The notes beneath the pieces were generated by a model. The model worked only from the letters and a program-made list of their open reading frames with translations. It searched no databases and was not told the origin of the DNA. Shown piece after piece: positions 1-11,188 of a stretch of 64,000 bases of DNA. Source of the DNA: Arachnopeziza araneosa. Its lineage: Eukaryota > Ascomycota > Leotiomycetes > Helotiales > Arachnopezizaceae. How positions within the stretch are numbered: position 1 is the first letter of the stretch; each line of letters begins with the position of its first letter. A program made the position numbers and the translations under genes. The stretch covers positions 62,001-126,000 of the forward strand of contig QYAI01000065.1 in the NCBI GenBank assembly GCA_003988855.1. The letters run 5' to 3'.

Positions 1-2
1 CT

Positions 3-1109
3 CATCTTCACGAGTTCAAATCTGCGGATAAGGGTCAAGCACCTATCATGTCTCTCTATCTTCCGGAGCAAAAGCTTGGATCGCACTCTAATGAGGGATC
101 TTCTTCAAATAAATTTATGCTGAAAGGCCGTCAAACCGGTACGATGCACCGTGGGCACTCGTGGGTATTCAGATGCGAAAGTCACGAAACAATGCTATCC
201 TGGGTGAGTGTTGTCTACTATTTTGTTACTGAACCAACTGAAAATCAATAGTACGAGGCGCTCAAGAATTTGACCGAGAAATCTCCTCAAGAGCGAAATG
301 CATTTGTACGCCAGCATGCCCGGAGCGTCAGCGGTGTCTCAACGCGATCTGTTAGCAGTGACGGTATAGAAGACGAAGAAGATGAAGAGCCGTTTTCGGC
401 AGCCAATTCAGCAATTGTGGCCCCAGGATCGAAGCAGGACGGGTTGCCAAAAAGGCCGGAACCAGGTGGGCGCTTTCCTTCCGATCTCCAGGTCGATTCG
501 GCACGTGGCTTACAGGTGCCTCTTTCGCCATCTAGTGGAAGCTCCAATTATGAGGATCATGTAAAAGCCGCTGTAGGTTTACCTGGAAGTGGAATCGGTC
601 AAAATTCTAGTTCGAACGGAGCAACCGCGAGTGGAGAATTTCCTTCCGAGGCAGTGGTTGCAACTAGTCATGATGGTGGAGCAATTACTCATACATATGA
701 TCACTACGATGAAGACGAGAAAGTGAGACTAGCCCAATACCGTCATGATCAAGAAGCTCAGGCAGCGCTTGAAGCAGCAACCATTGCCTCTCCGGATATG
801 AATCATGCTTATGCAGTCCAAGCAGCACAGAAGGCCGTTATTGTCGCAGCCCCAGATACCGAGCTCACACAACACCAAGTGATTCATAAGTCTACAAATA
901 CCTTTCCCTCCAACCCTTATCCCCATTCATCTGTTCCAGGCTATATTTCCGACAGCAGAAGTCAAGGCGATCTCAGCAGTACTGTCAGCACCGATTTTGA
1001 GAGTGAAGTCTCGAGGCCAGTGTTGACTTCGGGTGCGACGAATGCTAGCGCACATTCGATCTCGAATTTGCACATTCCTGGAGAATACCCACGGACGAGA
1101 CTAGCCTGA
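3..1109 (+). CDS. PH-domain protein, Slm1-like (5' partial)
   Basis: The frame is open from base 3, so the N-terminal part lies outside the window. Exons are 3-203 and 253-1109; the 49-nt intron 204-252 (gtgagt..tag) joins MLSW to YEALKNLTEK. The visible start is the second half of a PH domain (HEFKSADKGQ, SLYLPEQKLG, FMLKGRQ, then WVFRCESHETM), the pattern of the fungal TORC2/PtdIns(4,5)P2 effector Slm1. The rest is a Ser-, Gly- and acid-rich disordered tail, including a DEEDEE stretch, an Ala-rich helix near HAYAVQAAQKA and the final TRLA. Slm1 proteins act at eisosomes and the plasma membrane; that role is inferred from the family. Ask10/Rgc1 PH proteins are the main alternative. The ATG at base 48 is internal and is not the start. 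Confidence 0.6.
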
Positions 1110-1568
1110 TGGAATGGTGGACGAATTTTTGTCTGTACATAGTGCTGTAGGATTGTGATGAGATGTTGTACATAGAAAATTTCAGTCTGGTCGTTACTTC
1201 TAAATTATTTTTGGCTCTGCTATTGTGAGATCGATTCTGTTAATAGTTTTTCTAAGGAAAATCCTTCCTGAAACATCACCCACTTTTCTTCTATTCGATG
1301 AGAAGTCATCTGGAGCTACATTATAGATTCTAAATCGCCTTCCACCTCGCAACTAGAGCTTTGATGCTAGCATCTAATTGCAACCACAACAATAGACTCG
1401 ACATCGGTTAAGTTAACGATTACTCTCATTTATCAGCATACGTTTAGCACATATTCTCATTCGTCCTCTCCTCGTCATGAATGCTAGAGCACATAGCTCT
1501 ATTAACTCCTCCCGTAAACGCCTTTGCTCTCAAGAAATGCTAGTTAAAAATGGTCGAATATAGCACCT
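1110..1568. other. Convergent intergenic spacer
   Basis: This 459-bp spacer lies between the stop codons of the PH-domain gene (+) and LDB17 (-). It is AT-rich and should hold both 3' UTRs. I see no ORF, RNA gene or repeat in it. Confidence 0.6.
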
Positions 1569-3178
1569 TTACTTTTCTCCAGACTGACTTTCTAGATTCC
1601 CCAAAGATGCCACGTTCTTTAATCTCGTTCGTCGCCTTGGTGGTGCTTTAGGTGGATTCTTTTTCGTCCCGTTGACTTGTGTTGTCGGGGGAATAGGAGG
1701 AGGTGCATGTCTCCTCCTCCCAACTGGAGGTGGGGGCCTTTTCTTGGGCTCGACATCAAGCTTTACTCCCGTGCTCTCCATTTCAGAAACTTTCTTTGTA
1801 TTCGAATCTTGGTCGTGCACTCCTTCTTCAAATCCTCCTTTCCTACTTGGCGTTTGCACACCTGGCTTTTCCATCACGGCAGCCACATCCACTACGCTGA
1901 TGGAACTAGCTGACTGCGAAGGACTTAGGGATATGCCGAGTAGCTTTCGTGCTACTTCGCCTTCACTGATGTCTTCGTCTCTTAACCAAGGGACTGTGGC
2001 AACACGTTCTACGAGTCGGACCGTTGTCTCGTCTGCTGGTTCCCAATGCGCATTGGTGGAGCCGCCGAGAATGCTAAGGACTTTTAAAATCTCATCGCGT
2101 TTGTAATGAGGTGGGTTTTTGAGTTGAGTATGCGCTAGTAATGGGTAGAGGACTCGCAGATAGGTATGGCGAAGGGACATTAACTCGTTTGGAAGGTCGA
2201 GCAGGTTGCGAATTATAACATCAAGAAGCACATGGAGATCGTTGGTATAGAAATACTCATAGGTTGCCTGGGTGGTGAAGAGGAGATAGAGTAGCTTTAG
2301 AATTAGTAGTTGGAGGGAGGTCTCGGTTTCTCGGTTGAGTAGGAGAATGATATTTTCACCGAAGGTCATGTAGGAGTGGCCATGAACCGAAAGAACTTTG
2401 ATTACTCTATTTGTGAGGGGTGTGGAGGGATGAGAGGTTTCTGAGACCGCGGTGGAAGAAATCATGAATTGCTCATTGAGGACGAGCTGTACGACTCGGT
2501 TAGAAACAACTCGGATGCTCCATAATGTGCTACGTACCAGGACTCGAATCACCGGATAATGGTACGGGTCATCAGCATCATCTGATAACTCCTCGATAAT
2601 ATTGAAGAGATAAACCGCAAAGTTATCTGTGACTTGCCCGAGATCTTCTGCACAGATCCTATGGATTCGAGACATCTCATACAACAACTTCAGCAATAGC
2701 CTGTGCAGTGTAGGGTCTTCTCTTTTGTCCGCAGAAATCAACTCAAGCAATCTTGGAAAGCAACCTTCCTTATTCATCATCTCGAATGTAGCCTCGTTCT
2801 GTTGCCCATCGAAGAGGAGAAGGTGGGCAATCACGTAGAGTGCTGCAGACTCGTCCTCTTGCATGAGGCTATACACGATCTGTGTCCTGACATACTCTTT
2901 ATTTCCTTTAAAGACATGACTCTGGAGGAGTTTCTGCACACACCGAGCGATGTCATATTCAGAGTGGAGATAGTCATCCTTGAACTTGGTGGCAAAGTGA
3001 AGATATGTGCGGAGGGTGTTGTCGATCAATTGATGAGAAGGACATTGTGTCGACAAGATGACCTCGAGTTCTTGAATCCCGCGAAAGAATTAGCAATATT
3101 CGGCTGACAGAGAAGGCTGGCGCATTTACCATCCCAGAACTGCTGGTCATTATCTAGAGTGTACTCAAACTCTTCCAT
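1569..3178 (-). CDS. LDB17: Ldb17/Dip1 (SPIN90-family) actin-patch protein
   Basis: Two exons on the minus strand: 3178-3130 encodes MEEFEYTLDNDQQFWD, a 59-nt intron follows (3129-3071), and 3070-1569 continues ELEVILSTQCPSHQ. The total is 516 aa. Residues ~20-330 are a helical armadillo-like region of the SPIN90/Ldb17 leucine-rich type (CVQKLLQS, LLLKLLYEMSRI, LRHTYLRVLYPLL). The C-terminus is Pro-rich and basic (RRRHAPPPIPP, PPKAPPRRR) and would bind SH3 domains. In yeasts this family activates Arp2/3 without a mother filament and regulates endocytic patch actin; that function is carried over by homology. An initiation codon inside the second exon would lose the conserved FWDELE motif, so the upstream exon is preferred. 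The adjacent PH-domain gene is convergent. Confidence 0.88.
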
Positions 3179-5904
3179 TCTTCAAGGGTGGGGCGGGAAG
3201 TACTACTGCAAGAGCATAACGACCAGAACAGGCCACTCGGAATATGCCTGCCAGTAAGTGCGGAGGATAGGTGTTTGGTTTGTCTGGACGTGAGATGGAC
3301 TTGAATGTTTGACCCGTCAAGGTTGTGGTCGGTGGGTGGAGACCCCGGACAAGTATCAGGACACGCGAGGCTGAGGGGAAGCCGCAGCGGGCCGCCTTAG
3401 AGAGCCTTGTACGAGTAACTTCTCCCAGCAAAATGGGCATTGATTATTCTCTACAGCCAGAGGAATTGTACAGCATCACCAACCTACCCTCTGTTCGCTC
3501 TACGAATCTCATAACAGTCATCGTCTCGGCCATAGGAGCTTGATGACAAGATCCTCCTCATACTCCAAACCGGTTCATAACGAGACAAGGAAGTTATCTT
3601 AATTCTAAGTTGTGCTTTGTTCATCTGTTTCTCGCAATTGAGTATGCCAGAACCTAGGAGATCGCTAGCCTGGGAGCTAGAAAGAATTTCAATCGAGAAC
3701 AGCAGATAATGACCATTCGAATGGTCTGGTTGTGTCGTCAGCAACAGGATCGTCTCGACCAGTCCTCCTTGTTGGAAATCGGAATCCCAAATCACGTTGT
3801 TGTCTTGCCAAGGACACCCGCAGAGCCTCTTTTCACCCACCTGAGAAGAATGACTTGTTTTTCCCTCGCGATTTGCAAGAGAGTGTCTAGCTTGAGATTT
3901 GCGGTGTGTCTGGCATATCGAGCGGGCCGTTGATCCCTTGATCCCGCTGCTAATGCATGTTGAAATGCACATACTGCATGCAGCTACCTGTTTGAAGAAA
4001 CGGGATAAAAAAAAACACCCCATTGGAGTTGATGGTTACCTTCCCGTTCAACATGAAAACTTGTCCGGAGGCACGGCCGGTTGAGACAGCGCTGGTGAGA
4101 GGCAGGAAAGCCTTATCTTCCGCAGCGTTTCGTCTGCCCGGCTTGCATGCTTGAGCAGTTCTTACCTGCATTGTGCGTGCATGCAGCTGAACCAATCTAG
4201 CTGATCAATTCTCACACTCTTCTAATCTTTGGTGGGGGATAAATAGTCAAAAAGGAGGAGCTTGAAGTGTGGAGCTTAAAAGCCGAGAATTGACATATCA
4301 CTTTGTGCTAATAATTCCGCGCACACTGGGCCCATTCTGAAGATGAAGTGCCATGCATGACCCCTCATTTAAAATTCCAGCGAACCTCACAGCGCCGTGA
4401 AGGATATATCTTCTGATTGGTGTCTTGAATCTCAAACCTTCAGCGGTTGTCTGCTGTTAGCCCTGCCGAAGGCGCCTCAGCTGCATGCGATGGCAACCAG
4501 TATCGAAGAGTGCATTGCTTCCATGATCATTATTAGCTCAAAGTTGGAAGCTGAGTAAAAGGTTGGAGGTTCCTCTGCATTTCAGCTGTCCTTCACCACA
4601 GATATGCGGGATCTTCCATGCAGATATTGTTATGGCGTTCGCAAAGATAGTGCCCGGCACGTCTAGAGAGCATTGAAGCATATCATTGAACGAAGTCAAA
4701 CCCTCGGGAAGCTGTACTGCTGGAGAAGCGGCTGCGTGTGCCATTGTTTGCAGGCAGCAGGCATTTCAATCTAGGCTCTTGAGATACTGAACACATTACT
4801 CCGAGCAGAACCGGAGTCAACCAACCCCACTACATGCCCCATGATTGGAGAATGATATCGAGTAACGATATTTGTGACTGTGCTGGGAACCAGCCAGCTT
4901 GGGGATTCCATTGGCTCTTGAACTTTGGCTCCAAGCCTATCGATCTTGCATCATGGAGATAGGCAGGTGGAGAGCAAAGCGGCCGTCTTCTCTGCTCACT
5001 CTGTTGGACCTGGATTGTTGAGGAGAGTTCTGAACGAGCAGGCGGATCTGGTTCTCGAGGCAGAGAGGAGCCTAAGAGTGGATTCAGCACAGTAGGTTTA
5101 CCATGCTGGACCAAGATACGGCACGATTATGATCGTTTTGAGCGTGTGGTATTTAGGATCCATAGGGACGAGGGTTTTCGTGCAGCCCAAAATGGCGATC
5201 TTGTGCATGATGCAGCAGAAGCGCATCCATCCCGCAGACCTTCGGAAGCCACATCTTCTTTCTGGAGACAGATCTTGCCATCGGCGCGGGTTTGGAGGAG
5301 AAGCAGCTCGCTCAAGTGTTATTGAAGGTTCCTCGAGCGGTGGGAAAGGGGTGGCATTGGCCAATGGCTGTGGCGGCAGCCAAACAACACTAGTTGCCAG
5401 TCCCGGACTCCGTACGTCCTCTGAACCTCCAGCGCGTCGTCGTCGTTCTCGCTCACCTGCGCATCCTCGACATCTGCAGCTGCTGCATCCGCGTTGACTT
5501 GCACAACCTTTCCCTTCCACCCTCTTTTGCTGCTCCGGCGACCAGGATTCCTCAACTCTCGGGTCCAAAGTCCTTCGTGCTTCAGGCAGTCCCATTGGCC
5601 GTTCCTCCTGCTCGCAGGTAAGACTCCTCGGGCATCCAACAGCATTACAGACTGCAACTGGAGCTTTCAGCCCACGCCGATCGATCCAGCAGAGTCAAAC
5701 ACACTGCGCCTTTCACCCCCATCACATCTCTCGGACGTCTTCGTTTTCGTGATTGGGCTCTCTTCACCCCCATCTCACCCGCAAATCGATACGACAGAGT
5801 CCCACTAACAGCTATCCTTGCCTCCGTCAGGTTTTTACAACCCGGCAACTCCAAAGCCTCAACATACCGACCTTATCCACAACACGAGTAACTTAACCAG
5901 AGCC
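3179..5904. other. Gene-poor 2.7-kb region, shared upstream of LDB17 and the RRM gene
   Basis: Only short overlapping ORFs occur on both strands here, without recognisable motifs or a sensible splice pattern. The left part must contain the LDB17 promoter. The right part (about 5400-5904) is pyrimidine-rich and likely holds the promoter and 5' UTR of the GBP2-like gene. Six TGCATG hexamers lie between 3954 and 4487. No repeats or RNA genes were recognised. Confidence 0.5.
3954..4487. promoter_or_regulatory. Cluster of TGCATG(C) motifs
   Basis: TGCATG begins at 3954, 3975, 4144, 4178, 4354 and 4482. Two of the copies share the longer string TGCATGCAGCT (3975 and 4178). This is more than chance predicts for a hexamer in 534 bp. 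The motif is close to palindromic, so a dimeric DNA-binding protein is conceivable, but no factor is identified and the role is inference. Confidence 0.25.
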
Positions 5905-8249
5905 ATGTCGGGTGCAGGTTAGTTTGTCCTTACATTGACTCCTTCTCCTTCCATTCACTGCTACCCTTATCGGGACTTCCGCAAAAGCTATTGGCTGGCA
6001 ACATTTTCCAACAACCTCCCAACTTCTTTTGGATCAATCATACTTGTTTCTTTGCTAACTCCTTTTGAACCTGTCTAGACGATACATATCGCCCTGTAAG
6101 TTAACCTTGAGCTCTTCTTTGTAGCCTTAGTCTTCCGCAAGCTGGGCGAAAGGCTGGCTGCTGACCCCACGCCTCCTCTACCCGCTCTCTATGCCAGGTG
6201 GCTTTTCTACACAAATCAAGTCTGTCCATGCTGAGCAGCGGCAACTACGCTACATTGATGGCCCAAGGCTAATTGTCGCACAACATCTCCTTTGTCTCAA
6301 ACCCTCTTCCCTATTTACACCCTCCTCGCCTCTAACAACAAAATACTTGATGGTCGAAATAGAGACTTACGTGTCGCAGCGCGAGAGATCCCCAAGACGC
6401 CGTTCTCGTTCGCCGCGGTCGTCTAGACGTCGTTCTTACAGTCCTCGCAGTCGCAGCCGCAGCCGTGAGGATCGTCACAGATCTGATAGAAGATCTCGGA
6501 GCCCAATCAGTGGAGGTATGTCTGCCGGTGGAGCACCACATAGGTCGTTTGAGGAGAGAGCGCAAGCTAGGGAACAAATGCTGTCGAGCCTTCGAGAGTC
6601 TTCCCAACAGGACCGCCGGTTTGTCTCCCCCTAAACACTCATACATGGAATTTCTCTCACCTCTGGATTAGAGTCTATGTTGGAAATCTCAGTTATGATG
6701 TGAAATGGCATCACCTCAAAGATTTTATGAGATCTGGTTAGTGGTTAATGTTACTGGTTTGACTTCTATGGCTGATTTGGGGTTTCTTTAGCTGGGGAGG
6801 TCTTATTTGCAGATGTGTTGTTGCTTCCAAATGGAATGTCGAAGGTGGGCGCCTATACATAGCTGGCATTTTTGACTTTTCTTTTCTGGTTTTTGATGGA
6901 ATGTTGGATTGACGGATTGGGACGTTGTTCCGTGGGTTATGTAGGGATGCGGGTACGTTCAGAATCCCCAACACACTTGAGCCATCTACTAACTAGGCTA
7001 GAATTGTAGAATATGCAACCAGGGAGCAAGCTCAACAGGCCGTCAATACTCTCAGCAACCAAAACCTGATGGGAAGACTTGTCTATGTTCGAGAGGTCAG
7101 CTTAACTCACCCCGTAACTGTTAATTTACATGTACTAACCTCTTGGTGCAGGATCGTGAGGCCGAACCTCGATTTACAGGCCCACCAGCTGCTGGTCGCG
7201 GCGGTTACGATGGTGGTGCAGGCCGTGGTGGATTCGGTGGCGGATTTGGCGGTGCCATGGGAGCTGGTGGTGGCGGTGGTGGTGGTCGTCAAATCTACGT
7301 CTCCAACGTTTGTTCCATCCTCCCTTTCTTTCTATTGTCAATTTGACTCGGAGATTGACTTAAAGCTCTAGCTACCCTATACCGTTGGATGGCAGGATCT
7401 TAAGGACCTGTTCCGACAAGCTGGTGAGTCTCGTTCATTAGCTAACGTGGGAAATAGTCGAATCCTTGTTGATTTTTAATTCTAGCTCGAAATGGTGCTG
7501 TTATTCGTGCTGATGTCCACGTCGGACCCGATGGTCGACCTAAGGGATCAGGTATTGTTGCCTTTGAATCTCCGGACGATGCCCGTAATGCCATTCAACA
7601 ATTTAATGGTTATGACTGGCAGGGACGTCCTCTTGAAGTCCGTGAAGATCGTTTTGCAGGCTCTGGTCCTGGCTTCGGTGGTCGAGGCGGATTTGGTGGA
7701 CGTGGAGGTTTTGGCGGCGGATTTGGAGGACGAGGTGGCTTCGGAGGTCGCGGCGGCTTCGGCGGTGGATTTGGTGGAGGACGTGGTGGCTTCGGGGGTG
7801 GCTTTGGAGGTGGTGGCGGAGGTGGTTTCGATGCTGGTGCGGTTTCGGCAGCTCCTAATCCTTTCACCGATTACGCTACTGCTGGCACCGAGAGAAGCGA
7901 AACTATCTATGTTCGCAATGTAAGTCATATTTTATGTGGATCCTACAGTTCTAATCGATATTGATAGCTACCATGGTCGACCAGCAACGAGGATCTTGTG
8001 GAGCTTTTCACTACCATTGGAAAGGTTGAGCAAGCGGAAATTCAATATGAACCGAACGGTAGATCTCGCGGAACTGGTGTTGTTCGATTCGATACTGCCG
8101 AAAATGCGGAGACTGCCATTGAGAAGTTTTCTGGTTACCAGTACGGCGGACGTCCTCTTGGCTTGAGTTTTGTCAAGTACCAAACACCCGGGGGCGGTGA
8201 TGCTATGGAGACCGAGGCCACCAGTTTGACCCAGGATCAGATCATGTAA
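5905..8249 (+). CDS. GBP2/HRB1-type SR-like protein with three RRMs and RGG repeats
   Basis: Eleven exons: 5905-5917, 6079-6095, 6380-6618, 6672-6736, 6792-6844, 6945-6952, 7002-7095, 7152-7307, 7372-7423, 7486-7919 and 7968-8249. Together they give 1413 nt, or 470 aa. The N-terminus (1-90) is an Arg/Ser domain (RSPRRRSRSPR and similar). RRM1 covers ~90-165 (VYVGNL, then GCGIVEYA), RRM2 ~209-285 (IYVSNL, GSGIVAFE) and RRM3 ~372-450 (IYVRNL, GTGVVRF). Gly-rich RGG/FGG linkers separate them. This layout matches yeast Gbp2/Hrb1, nuclear mRNA export adaptors and quality-control factors loaded by TREX. Exon 6 is only 8 nt and is needed to keep the RRM1 frame. The start ATG is followed at once by the first intron, as is usual for fungal SR genes. 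Confidence 0.9.
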
Positions 8250-9044
8250 CTAGATTCGTTTGCTAGCAATTCAACGATAAGGTCCTTGGTCTCGACAACA
8301 TCACTTCATTATCCTCTCTCGGCGTTCGTTTTCATGCAACCATCAATTCGCATTCCTCGCATGTAGTCAAAGGGCTCATTTCCGAGAGCACTTCTAATGA
8401 AGATGGTGGTAGCGAGTCGGCTCGCTTTCTCTCTAAAATCGCACATATCTTACTTCCTGGTGGGTCGAGTCTAAGCGGCATGGAGGAATTGTGCTTCTCA
8501 ACTCAAAAAGTTTTTCTTTCAATCAGAAATCAGGACCATTTGCTTAGATGCATTTAGTGCATTCAATGCGATGGTTTGAACCATGCAATCACATTCACTA
8601 AATTGTTACATTGTGATATCTCTTTGTGTGTCATTTTTAACCTCATAGTGACTTCTGAGTTGAATCGTTCTGGACTTCGTCAAGCCAGCTGACTCCTTAA
8701 CTCAAATACTTTTTTTTAGGTTTCGTGTTCTTTTTGAGATGCTGAGACAATCATATCTGGACGGGATGAGCCCAAATTTTTTTGGAACGTTGTGAATCAT
8801 ACACAACTGTCTCCTAAATATGTTATTCACTCTGTGTGCAAGTCATCCATATCTTTATATATTTTATCAACTAGATCATCTATCTTCTTAAACATTTTTC
8901 TCTACACCAATTTCTCCTGTTCATCAAAGGTCGGACCTTATCATCACGCTCATTTGATAATAAGTTTTCAGAATCTGTCGAATTTCATAAGAACTACTAG
9001 CTCCCCTAAAACCACATACGACATCGCTGTGAAGAGAACAGGCG
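8250..9044. other. Intergenic spacer
   Basis: This 795-bp spacer holds the 3' UTR of the RRM gene and the promoter of the Cys-rich orphan. It is AT-rich with several T runs. No coding frame with plausible motifs is visible. Confidence 0.5.
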
Positions 9045-10118
9045 ATGTGCCAAATCGTTCCCTTCACTCTCCCATGCTGCAACAGAGTCTATGTATCTGT
9101 CTCCAAATTACCCAGCTGTCCTGAGGAATGGCCGAAAAGCAAATGCCCAGCGGAACTCTGCATCCAGGTTTGCGCCCAAGAACCGGAGCATCGAGCCGTT
9201 GGAATATGCTGGCGATGCAAAGCAAGCTCTTCTAGCTCTACGCATACCAAAGTGGCATCACTCAGACCAGAAATTGATAGTGCATTTATCGTACAGGGTC
9301 TCGAAGAACCTGAGGTAAATGGGAGGAAGAAAAGGGCTGAAAAGAACGAGACGTGCTTGTATTGTGGAACTAAGGGCGGTTGTCAGTGTCGATCTGACCA
9401 GGCACAATTAGGCGCAGAAGCACCGAAACATGATAATTTACCAAGAAAGAGAGTTCGGAATGGCCTAGGTCCTGAGAAGGGAAGAGGTGCAAAGAAAAGA
9501 GTCAAGTTTGACGTGCTTGAGAAGGAGGAACACAATACTTCTGGCTCTGCCTACCCATCTACGTATCCCACTGGCACTCTTTCTGCGAATCCCTCTGGCT
9601 ATCCTTCTACTTATCCTGACCTCGATTTTGATGATACTTTACGACATCCATACCGCGAGTCCAAGTTTACCTCAAGTACACAACTATCAAACGACCCATA
9701 CGAGGAAACCGGAAATGCTACAGTAGCTCAGATGCAGCAGAATCAACTCTCACCATCACTGTCTCCAAGAACCCTAGCGGCGCCCGCTGAGAGGAGAATG
9801 GAATATTTGGAGAATGAGGAACACAGGCCAAGTAGGGGCGCCACTCTACAACAAGACTGGAGTATCAAGCACAATCAACCAGACCACTACTATGCACTAG
9901 ATCCAGCTCTAGAAAGAATGCAACAGGAGAATCAACAATATATAAGTCCCCAGTGTCAGTCTCAGGATTTTGATAACCAGGGAGACTTGAATATTGACGA
10001 TCTCTCATCAATCGACGATGACATTTTGGGGAAACTCTGGGAAGACTACTACGCACAAGAACGGAGTCAAGAGGCTGGATTCCAAGATGAGCAGGAGCAT
10101 CAGGTGAAGGCGGCTTGA
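9045..10118 (+). CDS. Cys-rich fungal hypothetical protein
   Basis: A single exon of 357 aa starting at the first ATG. I do not recognise the family. The first 60 residues carry paired cysteines with regular spacing (MCQIV, LPCCNRV, SCPEEWPKSKCP, LCIQV, GICWRC), and a second group lies near residue 105 (CLYCGTKGGCQC). Both look like metal-binding knuckles, but neither fits a named zinc finger. Basic clusters that could be nuclear signals follow (PRKRVRNG, KKRVKF). Next come Tyr/Pro-Ser-Thr repeats (YPSTYPTG, GYPSTYP) and an acidic tail (DDLSSIDDDILGKLWEDYY) reminiscent of an activation or interaction segment. No signal peptide or membrane segment is present. A nuclear or regulatory role is inference only. 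Confidence 0.7.
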   Translation: MCQIVPFTLPCCNRVYVSVSKLPSCPEEWPKSKCPAELCIQVCAQEPEHRAVGICWRCKASSSSSTHTKVASLRPEIDSAFIVQGLEEPEVNGRKKRAEKNETCLYCGTKGGCQCRSDQAQLGAEAPKHDNLPRKRVRNGLGPEKGRGAKKRVKFDVLEKEEHNTSGSAYPSTYPTGTLSANPSGYPSTYPDLDFDDTLRHPYRESKFTSSTQLSNDPYEETGNATVAQMQQNQLSPSLSPRTLAAPAERRMEYLENEEHRPSRGATLQQDWSIKHNQPDHYYALDPALERMQQENQQYISPQCQSQDFDNQGDLNIDDLSSIDDDILGKLWEDYYAQERSQEAGFQDEQEHQVKAA

Positions 10119-10498
10119 ACAATACAATAGATTTCCGAAACATAAGCATTCATTCGAGATCTTGAGAAGGACGCCGATTTAAAGGGCTCATTCAACTGAA
10201 AGATCCACAATCGTGGTTCTTTATATTCCACAAGGAATATTCAGAGTATACTTGTATCCAAGAAAGGTAAACCTAAGCCTAGGTTTAGTGGCAAATAGTG
10301 GGATGAGATAATGAAGTGTCTGCGATGATATTTGAAGGGATGGAGCATGGAGTCAGCTTTGTGGCGTTGAAGTTTAAAATCAAGGAGAGGAATGTTGTTA
10401 GCAGCCTTTCGTTTCAGATTTCAGTAGGTGAATTCTAAATGCACCTCAAATCAGAGCTCGTTAGTTGCTTGGTCCATTTGTGCCTCCCAAACTTGTCT
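10119..10498. other. Convergent intergenic spacer
   Basis: 380 bp between the stop of the Cys-rich gene (+) and the stop of SRP14 (-). It presumably holds both 3' UTRs. Nothing else is seen. Confidence 0.5.
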
Positions 10499-11015
10499 TT
10501 ATGCCTTTTTGGTATCAGAAGGTACAGCGCCACCTCCTAGCTTCTTCTTCTTCGCCTTTAATTTCTCCTTCGCCTTGCTTCGATCCCTCTTCTTCAGTCC
10601 TGTCATCCCTAACTTGCAAATCTCGGCATATCTGACAAAGAAGCTCTCCAGATCGTTCACTTCCACAATGGTTGAAAGTTTGATCTTGTTGGTTCTATTA
10701 TCTTTCGATTTCCCATTGTTTGCTCTGATTATTATTGGTAAAGGCTTGGCCAATTTGGGGTCTGAGAAAGCCTGTGTGGTGGCTAAGTCGGATGATTCTA
10801 CTTTTGTATCCTCGCCATACGACACTGCAAGAATTAGAGAGTTTTTCAATACGCTAGGGAGGGAGAGGAAATTTACTGCGCTTTTGAGTCAGGAAGATGC
10901 TGCCATGATTCTTCTGCCGTCGCTGGTCAAAGAGCTCTGAAAGGCGGATGAAGAACTATTTGTTTGTTAGTGACTGGACTCAGCTTACAAAACTAGTCTT
11001 AAAAACAAACGTCAT
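10499..11015 (-). CDS. SRP14: Signal recognition particle subunit SRP14
   Basis: The core is clear: LFDQRRQKNHGSIFLTQKR in exon 10934-10877, a 52-nt intron (10876-10825), then exon 10824-10499 with KLSTIVEVNDLE, FFVRYAEICK, GLKKRDRSKAKEK and a lysine-rich tail. SRP14 pairs with SRP9 on the Alu end of SRP RNA and delays elongation. The 5' end is uncertain. The best model starts at ATG 11015, reads MTFVFKTSF and uses the intron 10988-10935 (gtaagc..ctaac..cagag), giving 136 aa in register with the family's first helix. An ATG at 11040 in another frame encodes MSRGHLSNND, which resembles the usual fungal N-terminus but runs into TAA. The gene is divergent from NOM1 with a 173-bp spacer. Confidence 0.85.
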
Positions 11016-11188
11016 TATTGCTCAAATGTCCTCTAGACATCTCTGCGAGCCTTTGTCCCTGGAGGAATTTCTTGGGATGAGTTTGGAAAGGCTGATGTTG
11101 ATTGTAGTGGGCTTTGGTGGGGTCGGGTGAACATCGGCGTAAAATTTGTAGAACTTGGGAAATTTTACTAACTTTCAACCACATTCAG

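Noticed and set aside
3484..4023. 179-aa ORF on the minus strand in the gene-poor region
   Set aside because: No motif, low-complexity Ser-rich reading, overlapped by ORFs on the other strand, no splice or start context.
5098..5595. 165-aa ORF on the minus strand
   Set aside because: GC-rich chance ORF upstream of the GBP2-like gene with competing frames on both strands and no family resemblance.
7610..7867. Pro-rich repeat ORF on the minus strand
   Set aside because: Complement of the Gly-rich RGG linker of the GBP2-like protein.
10990..11010. 18-nt gt..ag segment in the SRP14 5' region as a mini-intron
   Set aside because: Removing it would join ND to FCKL nicely, but 18 nt is too short for fungal splicing, and a canonical 54-nt intron with a branch site explains the region better.
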